Counted from the stretch's first letter, positions 25,679 to 34,184 are shown. The stretch: DNA of 38,013 nucleotides from Candidatus Cryptobacteroides sp. (GCA_029257745.1 JARIAS010000024.1:1-38013), one strand, 5' to 3'. Notes: generated by a model from the letters alone, not told the origin. Program-made: numbers and translations.

Positions 25679-27305
25679 CTTTTTCCTTTAATTTTATATT
25701 TTTAATAAGTTTAAAAAATAATAGCAATGCAATTATGCTACATAGTTTGCCTGCAAAATCTCCATTTTTAACGAAGAATGTAATCTTATCGTTGATTTTA
25801 ATATCAGCTATAAGACTATCTTTTTGCCACCATTTAGTACAAGAAACTATATCTCCTCTTTGGTTTATGTGTGCAGAGATACCTGTATTAGCACATCGGG
25901 CAATGTCTCTTCTACTTTCAATCGCCCTTAAGCTTGCATAGTTCAGATGTTGTTTGTATCCTGCAGTATCCCCCCACCATGAGTCATTTGTAATTATAGT
26001 TAAAGCTTTTGCACCTTTTTGTATATACTCACGGCAATAATCTCCGTATATTGATTCGTAACATATAATAGGAGCTATTTCAATACTTTTTGTAATATCA
26101 AGACTATCATTATATTGATAAAAATGAAGTATAGAGCGTTCTTTCTGCCCAACACATCGACCAAATGCAGGGCCAATAAATTCATCTATTTTGTTGAAAA
26201 ATGCAGGATATGGCATGTATTCTACACCTACCACAAGCTTGCTTTTATGGTAGATTTCATTTTCTCTGTATGCACCTGTCGTTATAGCAGAATTATGCAC
26301 TTCGTACCAATAGTCTTCGCTGTATGGCCTAGCCGTATATGATGGCTTGGATTTAGATTTGATTAGTTCATATGTACTAGCTCCAAACATAAGCTGAGCC
26401 TTAGGGTATTTCCTTAAAATGCCTTGATATTTTTGGTAACTTTGATTATTACTTATTGAAGACAGATTAATTCCATTTGTAAAAGTTTCAGGTGCTATTA
26501 GTAGTATAGAACTATCCTTATAGTGGAGATTTAGCAGACTGTCTATGTTATCGCATAAGATTCTGTCTTGCTCGCTCTGACTAAGTGCTTTGAATTTATT
26601 ATAGGGATCTATATTTGTTTGTAGCAATATGCTTTTAAAACTATCACCCTTCTCTTCATATGTCTTGTACATATATAAGGAGCATGCAATAGGTAATATG
26701 AAGAGACTTATAGTGCTGATTATTATACTATATTTTGCCTTGCTATTATAACTTGTCCATCTTTTTGTTAAGCAAAGTTTTATTATAGCAAATATACTTA
26801 GATTACAGGCCCATACCCATAGTGAACCACCTAAACTTCCTGTAAATTCATACCATTGAATAAGTTCAATATCTTTAGCAAAGACATTACCAAGACTTAG
26901 CCAAGGCCAAGATATTTCAGCATTGTGATAGACTTTCTCCCATGCAATCCATAAACTTGCTAAAAAGATGTAAGAGACTATTTTACTGAGGTGCTTCTTA
27001 GAATATCTGAATATCCCAAATATAATGCTCATCTGTGCAGAATTTGCTAGTATGGCAAATATTCCTCCTGCAATAGTGGCATTGCATACCCAATATGTAC
27101 TTAGACTGTTCCATAAAACGAAGGCAGAATAGTGCCAAAGCCAAAAATGTCTTTGTTTAGATTGGCTTGCAATATCCTCCATAAACAATAGGGGAATAAA
27201 GGCAAAAAGAGATATAATAGATGTGCCCCTTATTAAAAAAGGTAGTGATATAAATATGGCAAATAAAATGGCCAGTACACTAAAAAGTATCTTGTTATTT
27301 TTCAT
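25668..27305 (-). CDS. lnt: Apolipoprotein N-acyltransferase
   Basis: Lnt adds the third acyl chain to the N-terminal cysteine of lipoproteins at the inner membrane. The 545-residue protein has an N-terminal membrane part (about 1-215, six or so helices) and a nitrilase-like periplasmic domain. The catalytic triad is visible: Glu273 (APETF), Lys356 (KSKLVVGVEYMPYP) and Cys415 (PIICYES). A final hydrophobic segment lies near the C-terminus. Its substrates would include the SPOR and BspA-like lipoproteins of this window. The ATG at 27305 lies only 5 nt from a minus-strand -7-like element, so a leaderless message is possible. tcdA overlaps its end. Confidence 0.95.
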   Translation of the reverse strand: MKNNKILFSVLAILFAIFISLPFLIRGTSIISLFAFIPLLFMEDIASQSKQRHFWLWHYSAFVLWNSLSTYWVCNATIAGGIFAILANSAQMSIIFGIFRYSKKHLSKIVSYIFLASLWIAWEKVYHNAEISWPWLSLGNVFAKDIELIQWYEFTGSLGGSLWVWACNLSIFAIIKLCLTKRWTSYNSKAKYSIIISTISLFILPIACSLYMYKTYEEKGDSFKSILLQTNIDPYNKFKALSQSEQDRILCDNIDSLLNLHYKDSSILLIAPETFTNGINLSSISNNQSYQKYQGILRKYPKAQLMFGASTYELIKSKSKPSYTARPYSEDYWYEVHNSAITTGAYRENEIYHKSKLVVGVEYMPYPAFFNKIDEFIGPAFGRCVGQKERSILHFYQYNDSLDITKSIEIAPIICYESIYGDYCREYIQKGAKALTIITNDSWWGDTAGYKQHLNYASLRAIESRRDIARCANTGISAHINQRGDIVSCTKWWQKDSLIADIKINDKITFFVKNGDFAGKLCSIIALLLFFKLIKNIKLKEKDEQ

Positions 27306-27309
27306 TTAG

Positions 27310-27336
27310 CAAAGATATTAATTTTTACTATCTTTG
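27310..27336. promoter_or_regulatory. Mirror-image -7 elements between lnt and the LysE gene
   Basis: CAAAGATA (27310-27317; TATCTTTG on the minus strand) and TATCTTTG (27329-27336) form an 8-bp inverted repeat around 11 nt. The right copy fits a start near 27343 for the LysE gene. The left copy would start lnt at or next to its ATG. Neither has a clear -33 motif. An operator palindrome is the alternative reading. Confidence 0.45.
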
Positions 27337-27361
27337 TGAACTTTAACAAGCTAAGATTATA

Positions 27362-27991
27362 ATGTGGAGTGATATTATAAAGGGTTTTATTATTGGTATG
27401 TGTGCTTCAGCACCATTAGGCCCTATTGCTATACTTGTACTTCAGAAGTCTTTGAGTGAGGGACATAGAGCAGGATTTTTGACAGGTTTGGGAGCCTGTC
27501 TTGTGGACTCATTTTTTGCTATAATAGCAATGTTTGCTCTTGCCAGTACTAAAGCTTTAATCGAAGAAAATAAGTCTATAATTTTATTTGTAGGTGCTAT
27601 TGTTATGATAGGTATGGGCTTGAAAATGAGTATAGGCAATCCGTTTAAAGAGGTGGAAAAAAGAAAATCTAAAAAATATTCAAGTAAGGATTTTTTTCAA
27701 GCAATACTAATGGGTATTTCTAACCCTGGGGCCATTGCCGTAATTTTTGCTTTATTTTCATCTTTTAATATAGATTTAGATAGGAATGGCTTTAATGTAG
27801 CCCCTATAATATTATCATTAGCCGCAGGAGCTGCTATATATTGGTTTCTATTTTCTTGGTTATTTAGTCATTTTAGAACAAAGTTCCGTTTAAATACAAT
27901 CATATGGGTAAATAGGGCATTGGGTATTGTCCTTATAATAATAGGTTTAGCTCTTTTAGCTGAATTCGCTATAAAATTAATTTTCAATTAG
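27362..27991 (+). CDS. LysE/RhtB-family exporter
   Basis: The 209-residue protein has the LysE family N-terminus (GMCASAPLGPIAILVLQKSLSEGHRAG) and about six membrane helices, with a cytoplasmic basic loop (KEVEKRKSKKYSSKDF) in the middle and GISNPGAIAVIFALF after it. The family exports amino acids and related small molecules; the substrate here is unknown. The PASTA gene starts 5 nt downstream, so it probably belongs to a LysE-PASTA-rluD operon. Confidence 0.88.
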   Translation: MWSDIIKGFIIGMCASAPLGPIAILVLQKSLSEGHRAGFLTGLGACLVDSFFAIIAMFALASTKALIEENKSIILFVGAIVMIGMGLKMSIGNPFKEVEKRKSKKYSSKDFFQAILMGISNPGAIAVIFALFSSFNIDLDRNGFNVAPIILSLAAGAAIYWFLFSWLFSHFRTKFRLNTIIWVNRALGIVLIIIGLALLAEFAIKLIFN

Positions 27992-27996
27992 GTACT

Positions 27997-28752
27997 ATGT
28001 TTAGGAATTGGATTATAAGAAATATACTTTTGGCATTTGGGCTATTTATATTATCATTGATTTTATCTTATGTGGCTTTAAATTTTTATACAAGACATGC
28101 CTCTGAAATTGAAGTGCCAAACTTACTTGGTATGTCCTTATCTGAGGCCTCTCAAGTTTCAAATAGAATGGGCTTTAAGTTAAAGGTAGTAGACTCTGTG
28201 TATGTTCGTTCTATGAGAAAAGCTGAGATATATAGTCAAAGACCTTTGGCTAAATCTCATATTAAGGAAGGAAGAACAGTCTCTTTGGTGATTAACGCCA
28301 GTTCTCCAAAAATGATTTCTATGCCTAATCTTGTTGGTCTTTCTATAAGGCAGGCAAAATCTAAATTATCGTCTTTAGGACTTAAGTTGGGAAGATTAAA
28401 ATATGTAGAAGACATTGCAACAAATGATGTCTTGAAACAATTATATGAGGGGAGGGAGGTAGCAAAAGGTGAAAGGCTAAGTAGTGAAAGTGTTATAGAT
28501 CTAGTTGTTGGTTTAAATAGTGAGGATAATATGACACTTGTTCCAGAACTTACAGGTATGACTTATTTGAGAGCAATAGACTTGTTAAGACGCAATTCTT
28601 TAAATATTGGAGATATATCATTTTTACAACAAGCTAGAACTTATACAGATACTATATCGTCAGTAGTTGTAGCACAGAGACCAGATGCGGCAGGAGAAGC
28701 CGTGTATAAGGGGACAGAGATTTCTTTGGTATTTGATAATAAGGAGGAGTAG
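27997..28752 (+). CDS. Membrane-anchored PASTA-domain protein
   Basis: The 251-residue protein has one N-terminal membrane helix (about 8-31), then three PASTA repeats starting near residues 38 (VPNLLGMSLSEAS), 108 (MPNLVGLSIRQAK) and 182 (VPELTGMTYLRAI). PASTA domains bind peptidoglycan fragments in kinases and penicillin-binding proteins, but no kinase or transpeptidase domain is present here. The repeats should lie in the periplasm. The last codons contain an unusually strong ribosome-binding sequence for rluD, whose ATG is 1 nt after this stop. Confidence 0.9.
   Translation: MFRNWIIRNILLAFGLFILSLILSYVALNFYTRHASEIEVPNLLGMSLSEASQVSNRMGFKLKVVDSVYVRSMRKAEIYSQRPLAKSHIKEGRTVSLVINASSPKMISMPNLVGLSIRQAKSKLSSLGLKLGRLKYVEDIATNDVLKQLYEGREVAKGERLSSESVIDLVVGLNSEDNMTLVPELTGMTYLRAIDLLRRNSLNIGDISFLQQARTYTDTISSVVVAQRPDAAGEAVYKGTEISLVFDNKEE
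28741..28749 (+). promoter_or_regulatory. Shine-Dalgarno-like AAGGAGGAG before rluD
   Basis: AAGGAGGAG ends 4 nt before the rluD ATG at 28754. Such a strong anti-SD match is uncommon in Bacteroidota and is the best evidence for this rluD start. It also encodes the last residues of the PASTA protein, so it may be partly coincidental. Confidence 0.5.
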
Positions 28753-28753
28753 A

Positions 28754-29815
28754 ATGAAGGAAAAAGATACAGTAGATATTAATATCAATGACGATAATGA
28801 GGAAATGTTTGAGCATATAAGGCTCAATGTTGATAAAGGTCAAAGTCCTATCAGGATAGATAAATATATAAGTACACATTTGGAAAATACCTCTAGACAT
28901 AGAGTGCAGATGGCTATTAAATCCGGTAATGTATGGCTTAATGCTAAAGTAGTTAAAGCTAATGCTATTGTTCAGCCTCTAGATGTCATAAGTATTATGT
29001 TTCCTTATGAGAGGAGGGGCTTTGAGGTTAGAGCAGAGGATATTCCTTTAGATATAATACATGAAGATGATGATGTATTAGTTCTGAATAAAAAAGCAGG
29101 AATGGTGGTTCATCCTGGGCATGGCCATTTTCAGGGCACCTTGGTGAATGTCTTGGCTCATCATTTGGGTATAAGTCCTGATGAAGACCATGAGGATGAA
29201 AGAATGGGGGTATTAGTTCATCGTATAGATAAAGATACTTCTGGCTTATTGGTAGTAGCAAAGAATGAAAAGTCACAATTGCATCTTGCTAAGCAGTTTT
29301 TTGATCATAGCATAGAGCGTAAATATATTGCTGTTGTATGGGGTAATCTTAAGGAAGACACTGGAACTATTGAAGGTAACATCGGTAGGGCAGCAAATGA
29401 TAGGCTTAAATTTATGGTATATCCTAATGGTGATCAGGGTAAAACAGCCATAACGCATTATCGTGTTTTAGAAAGATTTGGCTTTGTTACAGTGGTGGAG
29501 TGTCAATTAGAAACTGGGCGTACTCATCAGATACGTGTGCATATGAATTATATAGGTCATCCTTTGTTTAATGATGAGAGGTATGGTGGTAATGAAATCC
29601 GTAAGGGTACTATATATTCAAAGTATAAGAGATTTATAATGAATTGTTTTGAACTATGTCCAAGACAGGCTTTGCATGCAAAGAGTTTGGGATTTGTTCA
29701 CCCCACAACATCTCAGTTTTTACAATTTGAGTCTGACTTACCAGAGGATATGCAGGCCTTATTGGCAAAGTGGAGAAAATACGTGAGCAATATGCCTTTA
29801 GATGAAGATTTGTAG
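28754..29815 (+). CDS. rluD: 23S rRNA pseudouridine synthase RluD
   Basis: I choose the ATG at 28754 (MKEKDTVDI), 1 nt after the PASTA stop and preceded by AAGGAGGAG; the upstream frame lies inside the PASTA gene. The 353-residue protein has an N-terminal S4 RNA-binding domain (about 34-84), then the catalytic domain with HRIDKDTSG (156-164, catalytic Asp159) and TGRTHQIRVHM. RluD modifies helix 69 of 23S rRNA (sites 1911, 1915 and 1917 in E. coli). An acidic N-terminal extension of about 25 residues precedes the S4 domain. It converges on ruvC with a 2-nt gap. Confidence 0.94.
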   Translation: MKEKDTVDININDDNEEMFEHIRLNVDKGQSPIRIDKYISTHLENTSRHRVQMAIKSGNVWLNAKVVKANAIVQPLDVISIMFPYERRGFEVRAEDIPLDIIHEDDDVLVLNKKAGMVVHPGHGHFQGTLVNVLAHHLGISPDEDHEDERMGVLVHRIDKDTSGLLVVAKNEKSQLHLAKQFFDHSIERKYIAVVWGNLKEDTGTIEGNIGRAANDRLKFMVYPNGDQGKTAITHYRVLERFGFVTVVECQLETGRTHQIRVHMNYIGHPLFNDERYGGNEIRKGTIYSKYKRFIMNCFELCPRQALHAKSLGFVHPTTSQFLQFESDLPEDMQALLAKWRKYVSNMPLDEDL

Positions 29816-29817
29816 TA

Positions 29818-30378
29818 TTATCTTTTTTTAATTCTATCAGGATTATTTTTGATAAAATCTTTCCAATTAGAAGTGCTTTTATTAGTGCTTAAAATAGAAT
29901 TACTTTGGTAGAAGTGGCACATCGCAATAGCTAAAGCATCGCTGGCATCTAAAAATGTTGGCGTACTATCTATATTTAATGTTTTAGATAAAATATTGCA
30001 GACCTGCTCTTTAGAAGCTGCTCCATTGCCACATATCGCAATTTTTGCCTTTCGTGGTGCATATTCATAAATGGGTATTCCCCTGTTACTGGCAGCTAAT
30101 ATCGCTGCAGCTTGAGCCCTGCCTAATTTTAATATAACCTGGGCATTTTTATCCATAAAAGGTGACTCAATTGCCATTATATCGGGATTGTATTTTTCAC
30201 AGATTCTTGAAATTTCTATAAATATTTTATTAAGTTTAGCATAGGCATCTTTTTCTTTTCTCATATCAAGTATTCCCATATTCAGGTATTCAGCCTTGTT
30301 ATTAGTGATACGTATCAGACCATATCCAAGTAGGTTTGTACCTGGATCTATGCCTATAATTATTTGATTATCTATCAT
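29818..30378 (-). CDS. ruvC: Holliday junction resolvase RuvC
   Basis: RuvC cuts Holliday junctions made by RuvAB. The 186-residue product has all four acidic catalytic residues: Asp11 (GIDPGT), Glu71 (MAIESPF), Asp144 and Asp147 (DASDALAIA). The family is usually 160-190 residues, so the length is normal; the last 25 residues are a basic tail. The gene ends 2 nt from the rluD stop, leaving no room for a terminator between the convergent genes. The next gene upstream on the same strand is serS, separated by a short hairpin. Confidence 0.95.
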   Translation of the reverse strand: MIDNQIIIGIDPGTNLLGYGLIRITNNKAEYLNMGILDMRKEKDAYAKLNKIFIEISRICEKYNPDIMAIESPFMDKNAQVILKLGRAQAAAILAASNRGIPIYEYAPRKAKIAICGNGAASKEQVCNILSKTLNIDSTPTFLDASDALAIAMCHFYQSNSILSTNKSTSNWKDFIKNNPDRIKKR

Positions 30379-30396
30379 GTTATTATATTATTTATA

Positions 30397-30424
30397 AAGC
30401 CCGAGCTAGTATCAGTTCGGGCTT
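30397..30424 (-). terminator. Hairpin between serS and ruvC
   Basis: AAGCCCGA (30397-30404) pairs with TCGGGCTT (30417-30424), extended by three more pairs including one G-U. On the minus strand it is followed by TTTATAAATAA rather than a clean T run, so it may end the serS transcript only partly and let ruvC be read through. Confidence 0.55.
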
Positions 30425-30445
30425 ATAATCTAGTTATGTAGAGTC

Positions 30446-31717
30446 TTAATCAATATAGTCAAAACCTGTATAAGGTCTTAATGCCTCAGGTATCATAATT
30501 TTACCATCTACCTGATTATCCTCAAGAAGTGCTGCTACCACTCTTGGTAATGCTAAAGAACTTCCATTTAGAGTATGGCATAATTGAGTTTTAGCATTTT
30601 CATCTTTGTATCTTAAATGTAATCTGTTTGCTTGGTAATCTGCAAAATTGGATACAGAGGATATTTCTAGCCATCTTTGTTGAGCAGCAGACCATAGTTC
30701 AAAATCATAAGTAATAGCTGAAGTAAAGCTCATATCACCTCCGCATAATCTTAAAATTCTGTATTTTAGTCCAAGTTTTTTGATAATGCTCTCTACGTGA
30801 TTAAGCATTTGCTCAAGAGCCTTGTCAGAATCTTCTGCTTTTTCAACCCTAACAATCTCAACTTTATCAAATTGGTGTAGTCTGTTAAGACCTCTCACAT
30901 CTTTTCCATATGAGCCTGCTTCTCTCCTAAAACAAGGGGTATATGCAGTCATTTTTTGAGGTAGCTCATTAGATTGAAGTATTACATCTCTGAATATATT
31001 TGTAACAGGAACTTCTGCTGTTGGTACTAAATATAAATCATCTTGAGATACATAATACATTTGTCCTTCCTTATCAGGTAACTGTCCTGTGCCGAAACCT
31101 GATGCTGCATTTACCACAACTGGTGGTTCAACTTCAAGATAGCCAGCCTTAGTATTTTCATCTAAGAAAAAGTTGATTAGAGCTCTTTGCAATTTTGCAC
31201 CCTTACCTTTGTATACAGGGAATCCAGCTCCAGTAAGTTTTACACCTAAATCAAAATCAATAAGGTCATATTTCTTGGCCAAATCCCAGTGTGCAAGTGC
31301 ATCTTTTGCTAGCTTAGGATCTTCTCCACCTTCTTTTACAATTTCATTATCTTCAGCACCTTTACCTGCTTTTACAATATCAAATGGAAGATTGGGTAAG
31401 AGAACAAGGCAGTTTTCTAATTCCTTATTATTAGCCTCTTCTGCCTTAGCAATTTCAGTTGATTTTTCCTTTAAGCTTGCAACTTCTGCCTTTACTTTTT
31501 CTGCTTCCTCTTGCTTAGACTCTTTCATTAATTTTCCAATTAATGCAGCTTTTTGTTTTTGTGTAGCAAGTATGGCATCATTTTCAGTTTGCAAAGCTCT
31601 TCTTTTAGTATCTAGCTCAAGAATCTTTGCTACTAAGTCTTTAGCATCAAAGTTTTTAACTTTTAATTTTTCAATAACAAACTCTGGTTTGTCTCGAAGT
31701 AATTTGAGTGTTAGCAT
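30446..31717 (-). CDS. serS: Seryl-tRNA synthetase
   Basis: I choose the ATG at 31717 (MLTLKLLRDK), the classical SerRS start; a TTG at 31726 is in frame but unnecessary. The 423-residue class II enzyme has the N-terminal antiparallel coiled-coil arm (about 28-100) that contacts the long variable arm of tRNA-Ser. The TAEVP motif is at 233-237, motif 2 at 263-283 (FRREAGSYGKDVRGL) and motif 3 at 383-397 (LNGSSLALPRVVAAL). It follows rpmA by 79 nt with a terminator-like hairpin between, so it may receive only part of the rplU-rpmA transcription. Confidence 0.97.
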   Translation of the reverse strand: MLTLKLLRDKPEFVIEKLKVKNFDAKDLVAKILELDTKRRALQTENDAILATQKQKAALIGKLMKESKQEEAEKVKAEVASLKEKSTEIAKAEEANNKELENCLVLLPNLPFDIVKAGKGAEDNEIVKEGGEDPKLAKDALAHWDLAKKYDLIDFDLGVKLTGAGFPVYKGKGAKLQRALINFFLDENTKAGYLEVEPPVVVNAASGFGTGQLPDKEGQMYYVSQDDLYLVPTAEVPVTNIFRDVILQSNELPQKMTAYTPCFRREAGSYGKDVRGLNRLHQFDKVEIVRVEKAEDSDKALEQMLNHVESIIKKLGLKYRILRLCGGDMSFTSAITYDFELWSAAQQRWLEISSVSNFADYQANRLHLRYKDENAKTQLCHTLNGSSLALPRVVAALLEDNQVDGKIMIPEALRPYTGFDYID

Positions 31718-31738
31718 AATAATCAATGTTATAATAAT

Positions 31739-31775
31739 AAAGGGACTGCAACTTACTCGAAGTGCAATCCCTTTT
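31739..31775 (-). terminator. Terminator-like hairpin between rpmA and serS
   Basis: AAAGGGACTGCA (31739-31750) pairs with TGCAATCCCTTT (31763-31774) with one G-U or A-C position depending on strand. On the minus strand the stem is followed by TTTATTATT. It lies 22 nt after the rpmA stop and only about 20 nt before the serS ATG. Confidence 0.6.
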
Positions 31776-31796
31776 CTTTTTCATCAACCTCCGAGT

Positions 31797-32057
31797 TTAG
31801 TTCTCTAAAGGTTCTACCGAAACGTAAGATTTGTCGTTTCTCTTTCTGATAAATTTCACTTTACCATCTACAAGTGCATATAGTGTATGATCTTTACCCA
31901 TACCTACATTTTTATCTGGATTGTGAACAGTTCCTCTCTGGCGAACGATAATGTTACCAGCTTTTACGAATTGCTCTCCAAATTTCTTAACTCCAAGTCG
32001 TTTACTATGTGATTCACGACCGTTCTTTGAACTCGATTGACCTTTTTTATGTGCCAT
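31797..32057 (-). CDS. rpmA: 50S ribosomal protein L27
   Basis: The 86-residue protein has the typical glycine/basic N-terminus ([29 protein letters not shown]), which in L27 reaches the peptidyl-transferase centre, and the IIVRQRGT core. It starts directly at MAHKKG, without the cleavable N-terminal extension seen in Firmicutes. rplU lies 20 nt upstream. Confidence 0.97.
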   Translation of the reverse strand: MAHKKGQSSSKNGRESHSKRLGVKKFGEQFVKAGNIIVRQRGTVHNPDKNVGMGKDHTLYALVDGKVKFIRKRNDKSYVSVEPLEN

Positions 32058-32077
32058 AATTAAAATCTCCTACAAAA

Positions 32078-32389
32078 TTAAGCGATAGCGTCTATTTTAA
32101 TTTTAGTTAATTTTTGACGGTGTCCATTAAGTTTTTGGAAACCCTTGCGACGTATCTTTTTGAATACTAATACCTTCTTAGCTTTGATGCTATCATCAAG
32201 CACAGTTGCTGAAACTACTGCACCCTCTACATAAGGAGCACCAATTTTTACAGCACCATCATTGTCAATAAGAAGAACCTTGTCAAATTTTACAGTCTCG
32301 TCTTTCTTTGCTTCAAGACGATTGACAAAAATAACTGAGCCAGCTTCTACTTTAAATTGCTGACCTGCAATGTCTACAATTGCGTACAT
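32078..32389 (-). CDS. rplU: 50S ribosomal protein L21
   Basis: The 103-residue protein is full length: MYAIVDIAGQQFKVEAG at the start and the RNA-binding KKIRRKGFQKLNGHRQ.LTKIKI pattern at the end. L21 binds 23S rRNA domain I-II junctions during assembly. It heads the rplU-rpmA unit, with its own promoter 87 nt upstream and a leader containing a small hairpin. Confidence 0.97.
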   Translation of the reverse strand: MYAIVDIAGQQFKVEAGSVIFVNRLEAKKDETVKFDKVLLIDNDGAVKIGAPYVEGAVVSATVLDDSIKAKKVLVFKKIRRKGFQKLNGHRQKLTKIKIDAIA

Positions 32390-32431
32390 AATCTAAAAAT
32401 ACTTTAGTTTTGGAACTGTAAGCGTCTAATC

Positions 32432-32447
32432 TTGATTAGAACTTGTC
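32432..32447 (-). promoter_or_regulatory. Small hairpin in the rplU leader
   Basis: Six-base arms TCTAAT/ATTAGA around a 4-nt loop lie about 45 nt before the rplU ATG, inside the predicted leader. It could be part of an autoregulatory ribosomal-protein leader, but it is short and could be chance. Confidence 0.25.
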
Positions 32448-32475
32448 TAGCTTATCAGTCATAATTTACAGTTTG

Positions 32476-32506
32476 CAAATATAATATATTAAATATAAAA
32501 TAGCAA
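32476..32506 (-). promoter_or_regulatory. rplU promoter: -33 TTG and -7 TATATTTG
   Basis: On the minus strand TTG (32506 to 32504) and TATATTTG (32483 to 32476) are 20 nt apart. The start would be near 32469, an 80-nt leader. The -33 element lies only 5 nt after the stop of the BspA-like gene, and no terminator separates them. Confidence 0.6.
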
Positions 32507-32511
32507 TAATT

Positions 32512-33714
32512 TTATAAGCTTAATATCGTAAAATTAGTTTCAGCCCAATTCCCCTCTTTCTTATTATATTTTTCAATTGAGTCCTTATTTACATATAGTT
32601 TGCAGTTTTCGCTTATGCCCTCAAAACATAGAATTCCAATCGGAAATGGATTGATAGGGTAGCAGTGTATGCTAGTAAGCTTAGTGCAATTACGAAAAGC
32701 TCTTGCTCCTATATTGCTTATAGTTTCTGGTAGCCTTATCTCATTTATGGAACTACATTCTTCAAATGCACTATTCTCAATAGATTTTATAGAATTTGGT
32801 AGTACTATGTTTTCTAGATTCTTGCAATCTGTAAATAATCCAGCACTTATGACAGTAAGAGAGTTTGGTAGTGTCATAGAACTTATTCCTGTATAAGCAA
32901 AAGCACCTTCTTCAATTCTTGTAATTCCATCTGATAACTCTATGCTTTTTAGGCTGCTGCAATGTGCAAATGCTGACTCTCCTATGCTGGTTACAGATTT
33001 AGGAATTACAATATTATTTAATTTGCTACAATCTCTAAATAGAGAATTTGATATGCTTTTTAAGCTATTTGGCAGTTTTACTTCTGTAAGATTATTACAT
33101 CTGGAAAAGGCTTCTGCCTCAATGTTTATAACTGAATTAGGAATGTTTATTCTCTGAAGATTTTCGCATTGACTAAATGCTATGTATTCAATACTTTCTG
33201 TGTTGTCAGGTAGGCTTAATTCTATTAATGAGCTCATATTAAAGAACATACCAGTACTTATACTGTTGTTTTTAGTCGCTATCGCCTCAAAATTTATGCC
33301 TTTCTCCTGTAATTCTTTTTGCCCAGCATTCTTTAGTTGTAGACTGTATGAACCTCCTTTTACAATTCTAGCCTTGCTTAGATTAAGCGTTTGTAAGCCC
33401 TGTATTTCTGTTCTTAGATAGTTAATGTCATCTCCATTAATATCACCTTTAATAATAAGTTTATTTATGTTTCTACCTGTATATTTGGAACTTATAGCTT
33501 GTTTGAGATTACCTGCTGTAGTATTAACTATATTTTCATTCTCTGCTGCAGAGTCATTATCCCTATTCTTTTCTTTGTCCTTGTTAGGAACTTCCTTGTT
33601 TGTTTCAGTCTCTTGTTTTTCTTTTTCTTTAATGTGATTGTCTGTATTAGCCTTATGGCAAGACATTGTTAACATAGTGCTTAATAAAATAAGCGTAAAA
33701 CCCTTTAATTGCAT
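32512..33714 (-). CDS. BspA-like leucine-rich-repeat lipoprotein
   Basis: The 400-residue protein begins with a lipoprotein signal (MQLKGFTLI, lipobox LTMSC, Cys19). A charged, low-complexity Glu/Lys/Asn linker follows (about 25-60), then an N-terminal region with NLKQAISSKYTGRNINKLIIKG, a style common in Bacteroidales BspA proteins. From about residue 165 there are eight or so LRR_5 units of 22-23 residues (I-x-IPxSVxxIGxxAFxxCxxL pattern). The end resembles the usual capping segment (LYVNKDSIEKYN). Such surface proteins often mediate adhesion to host or other bacteria. It is transcribed toward rplU from its own -7 element. Confidence 0.9.
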   Translation of the reverse strand: MQLKGFTLILLSTMLTMSCHKANTDNHIKEKEKQETETNKEVPNKDKEKNRDNDSAAENENIVNTTAGNLKQAISSKYTGRNINKLIIKGDINGDDINYLRTEIQGLQTLNLSKARIVKGGSYSLQLKNAGQKELQEKGINFEAIATKNNSISTGMFFNMSSLIELSLPDNTESIEYIAFSQCENLQRINIPNSVINIEAEAFSRCNNLTEVKLPNSLKSISNSLFRDCSKLNNIVIPKSVTSIGESAFAHCSSLKSIELSDGITRIEEGAFAYTGISSMTLPNSLTVISAGLFTDCKNLENIVLPNSIKSIENSAFEECSSINEIRLPETISNIGARAFRNCTKLTSIHCYPINPFPIGILCFEGISENCKLYVNKDSIEKYNKKEGNWAETNFTILSL

Positions 33715-33742
33715 AATTGTATATAATTTTTAAAAAAGTGTG

Positions 33743-33750
33743 CAAATCTA
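33743..33750 (-). promoter_or_regulatory. -7 element (TAGATTTG) for the BspA-like gene
   Basis: On the minus strand 33750 to 33743 reads TAGATTTG, giving a start near 33737 and a leader of about 22 nt before the ATG at 33714. No clear -33 motif. Confidence 0.45.
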
Positions 33751-33810
33751 ATCTTTTTTTAGATAATTTGTATATGTTTATAGATTGAGTAATTATAAAA
33801 TTATAAATAA

Positions 33811-34158
33811 ATGGGAAATTTATTAGAGAATATAGTCTCAGTATCTTCTTCAGAGTTTGAACAATCTCTTATTAATAGTAAGTATTTAGCCCTATTAGAT
33901 GTGCGTACGGAAGAGGAATTTTTGCAGGGACATATTTCAAATGCTATTAATATAGATGTATATGATCTTGATTTTGTACATAAAGTAAAAGAGCAATTTT
34001 CATCTAAAACACCCTTGCATATATATTGTCACGCAGGCGTAAGGAGTATGATGGCAGCACAATGCTTGATAGGGGAGGGGTATAAATTAGTTAATTTAGA
34101 ATATGGTATAGTAGAATGGATAGATGAAGGGAAGGAAATTGTATACAAAGCTTTATGA
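33811..34158 (+). CDS. Single-domain rhodanese-like protein
   Basis: The 115-residue protein is one rhodanese domain: LLDVRTEEEFLQGHISNAINI (28-48) and the active-site loop CHAGVR with Cys73 and Arg78. These proteins carry persulfide sulfur in the cytoplasm; there is no signal peptide. The six-residue loop is of the sulfurtransferase type rather than the longer phosphatase type. It lies 86 nt upstream of rpsL and has no functional link to it that I can see; the rpsL gap has its own -7 element. Confidence 0.9.
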   Translation: MGNLLENIVSVSSSEFEQSLINSKYLALLDVRTEEEFLQGHISNAINIDVYDLDFVHKVKEQFSSKTPLHIYCHAGVRSMMAAQCLIGEGYKLVNLEYGIVEWIDEGKEIVYKAL

Positions 34159-34184
34159 TATTTTTTTATTTGAAAAATAATTCT

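Noticed and set aside
31173..31808. Plus-strand frame of 211 codons opposite serS
   Set aside because: Ser/Phe/Leu-rich shadow of the coiled-coil arm and core of SerRS; no start context and no homologous pattern.
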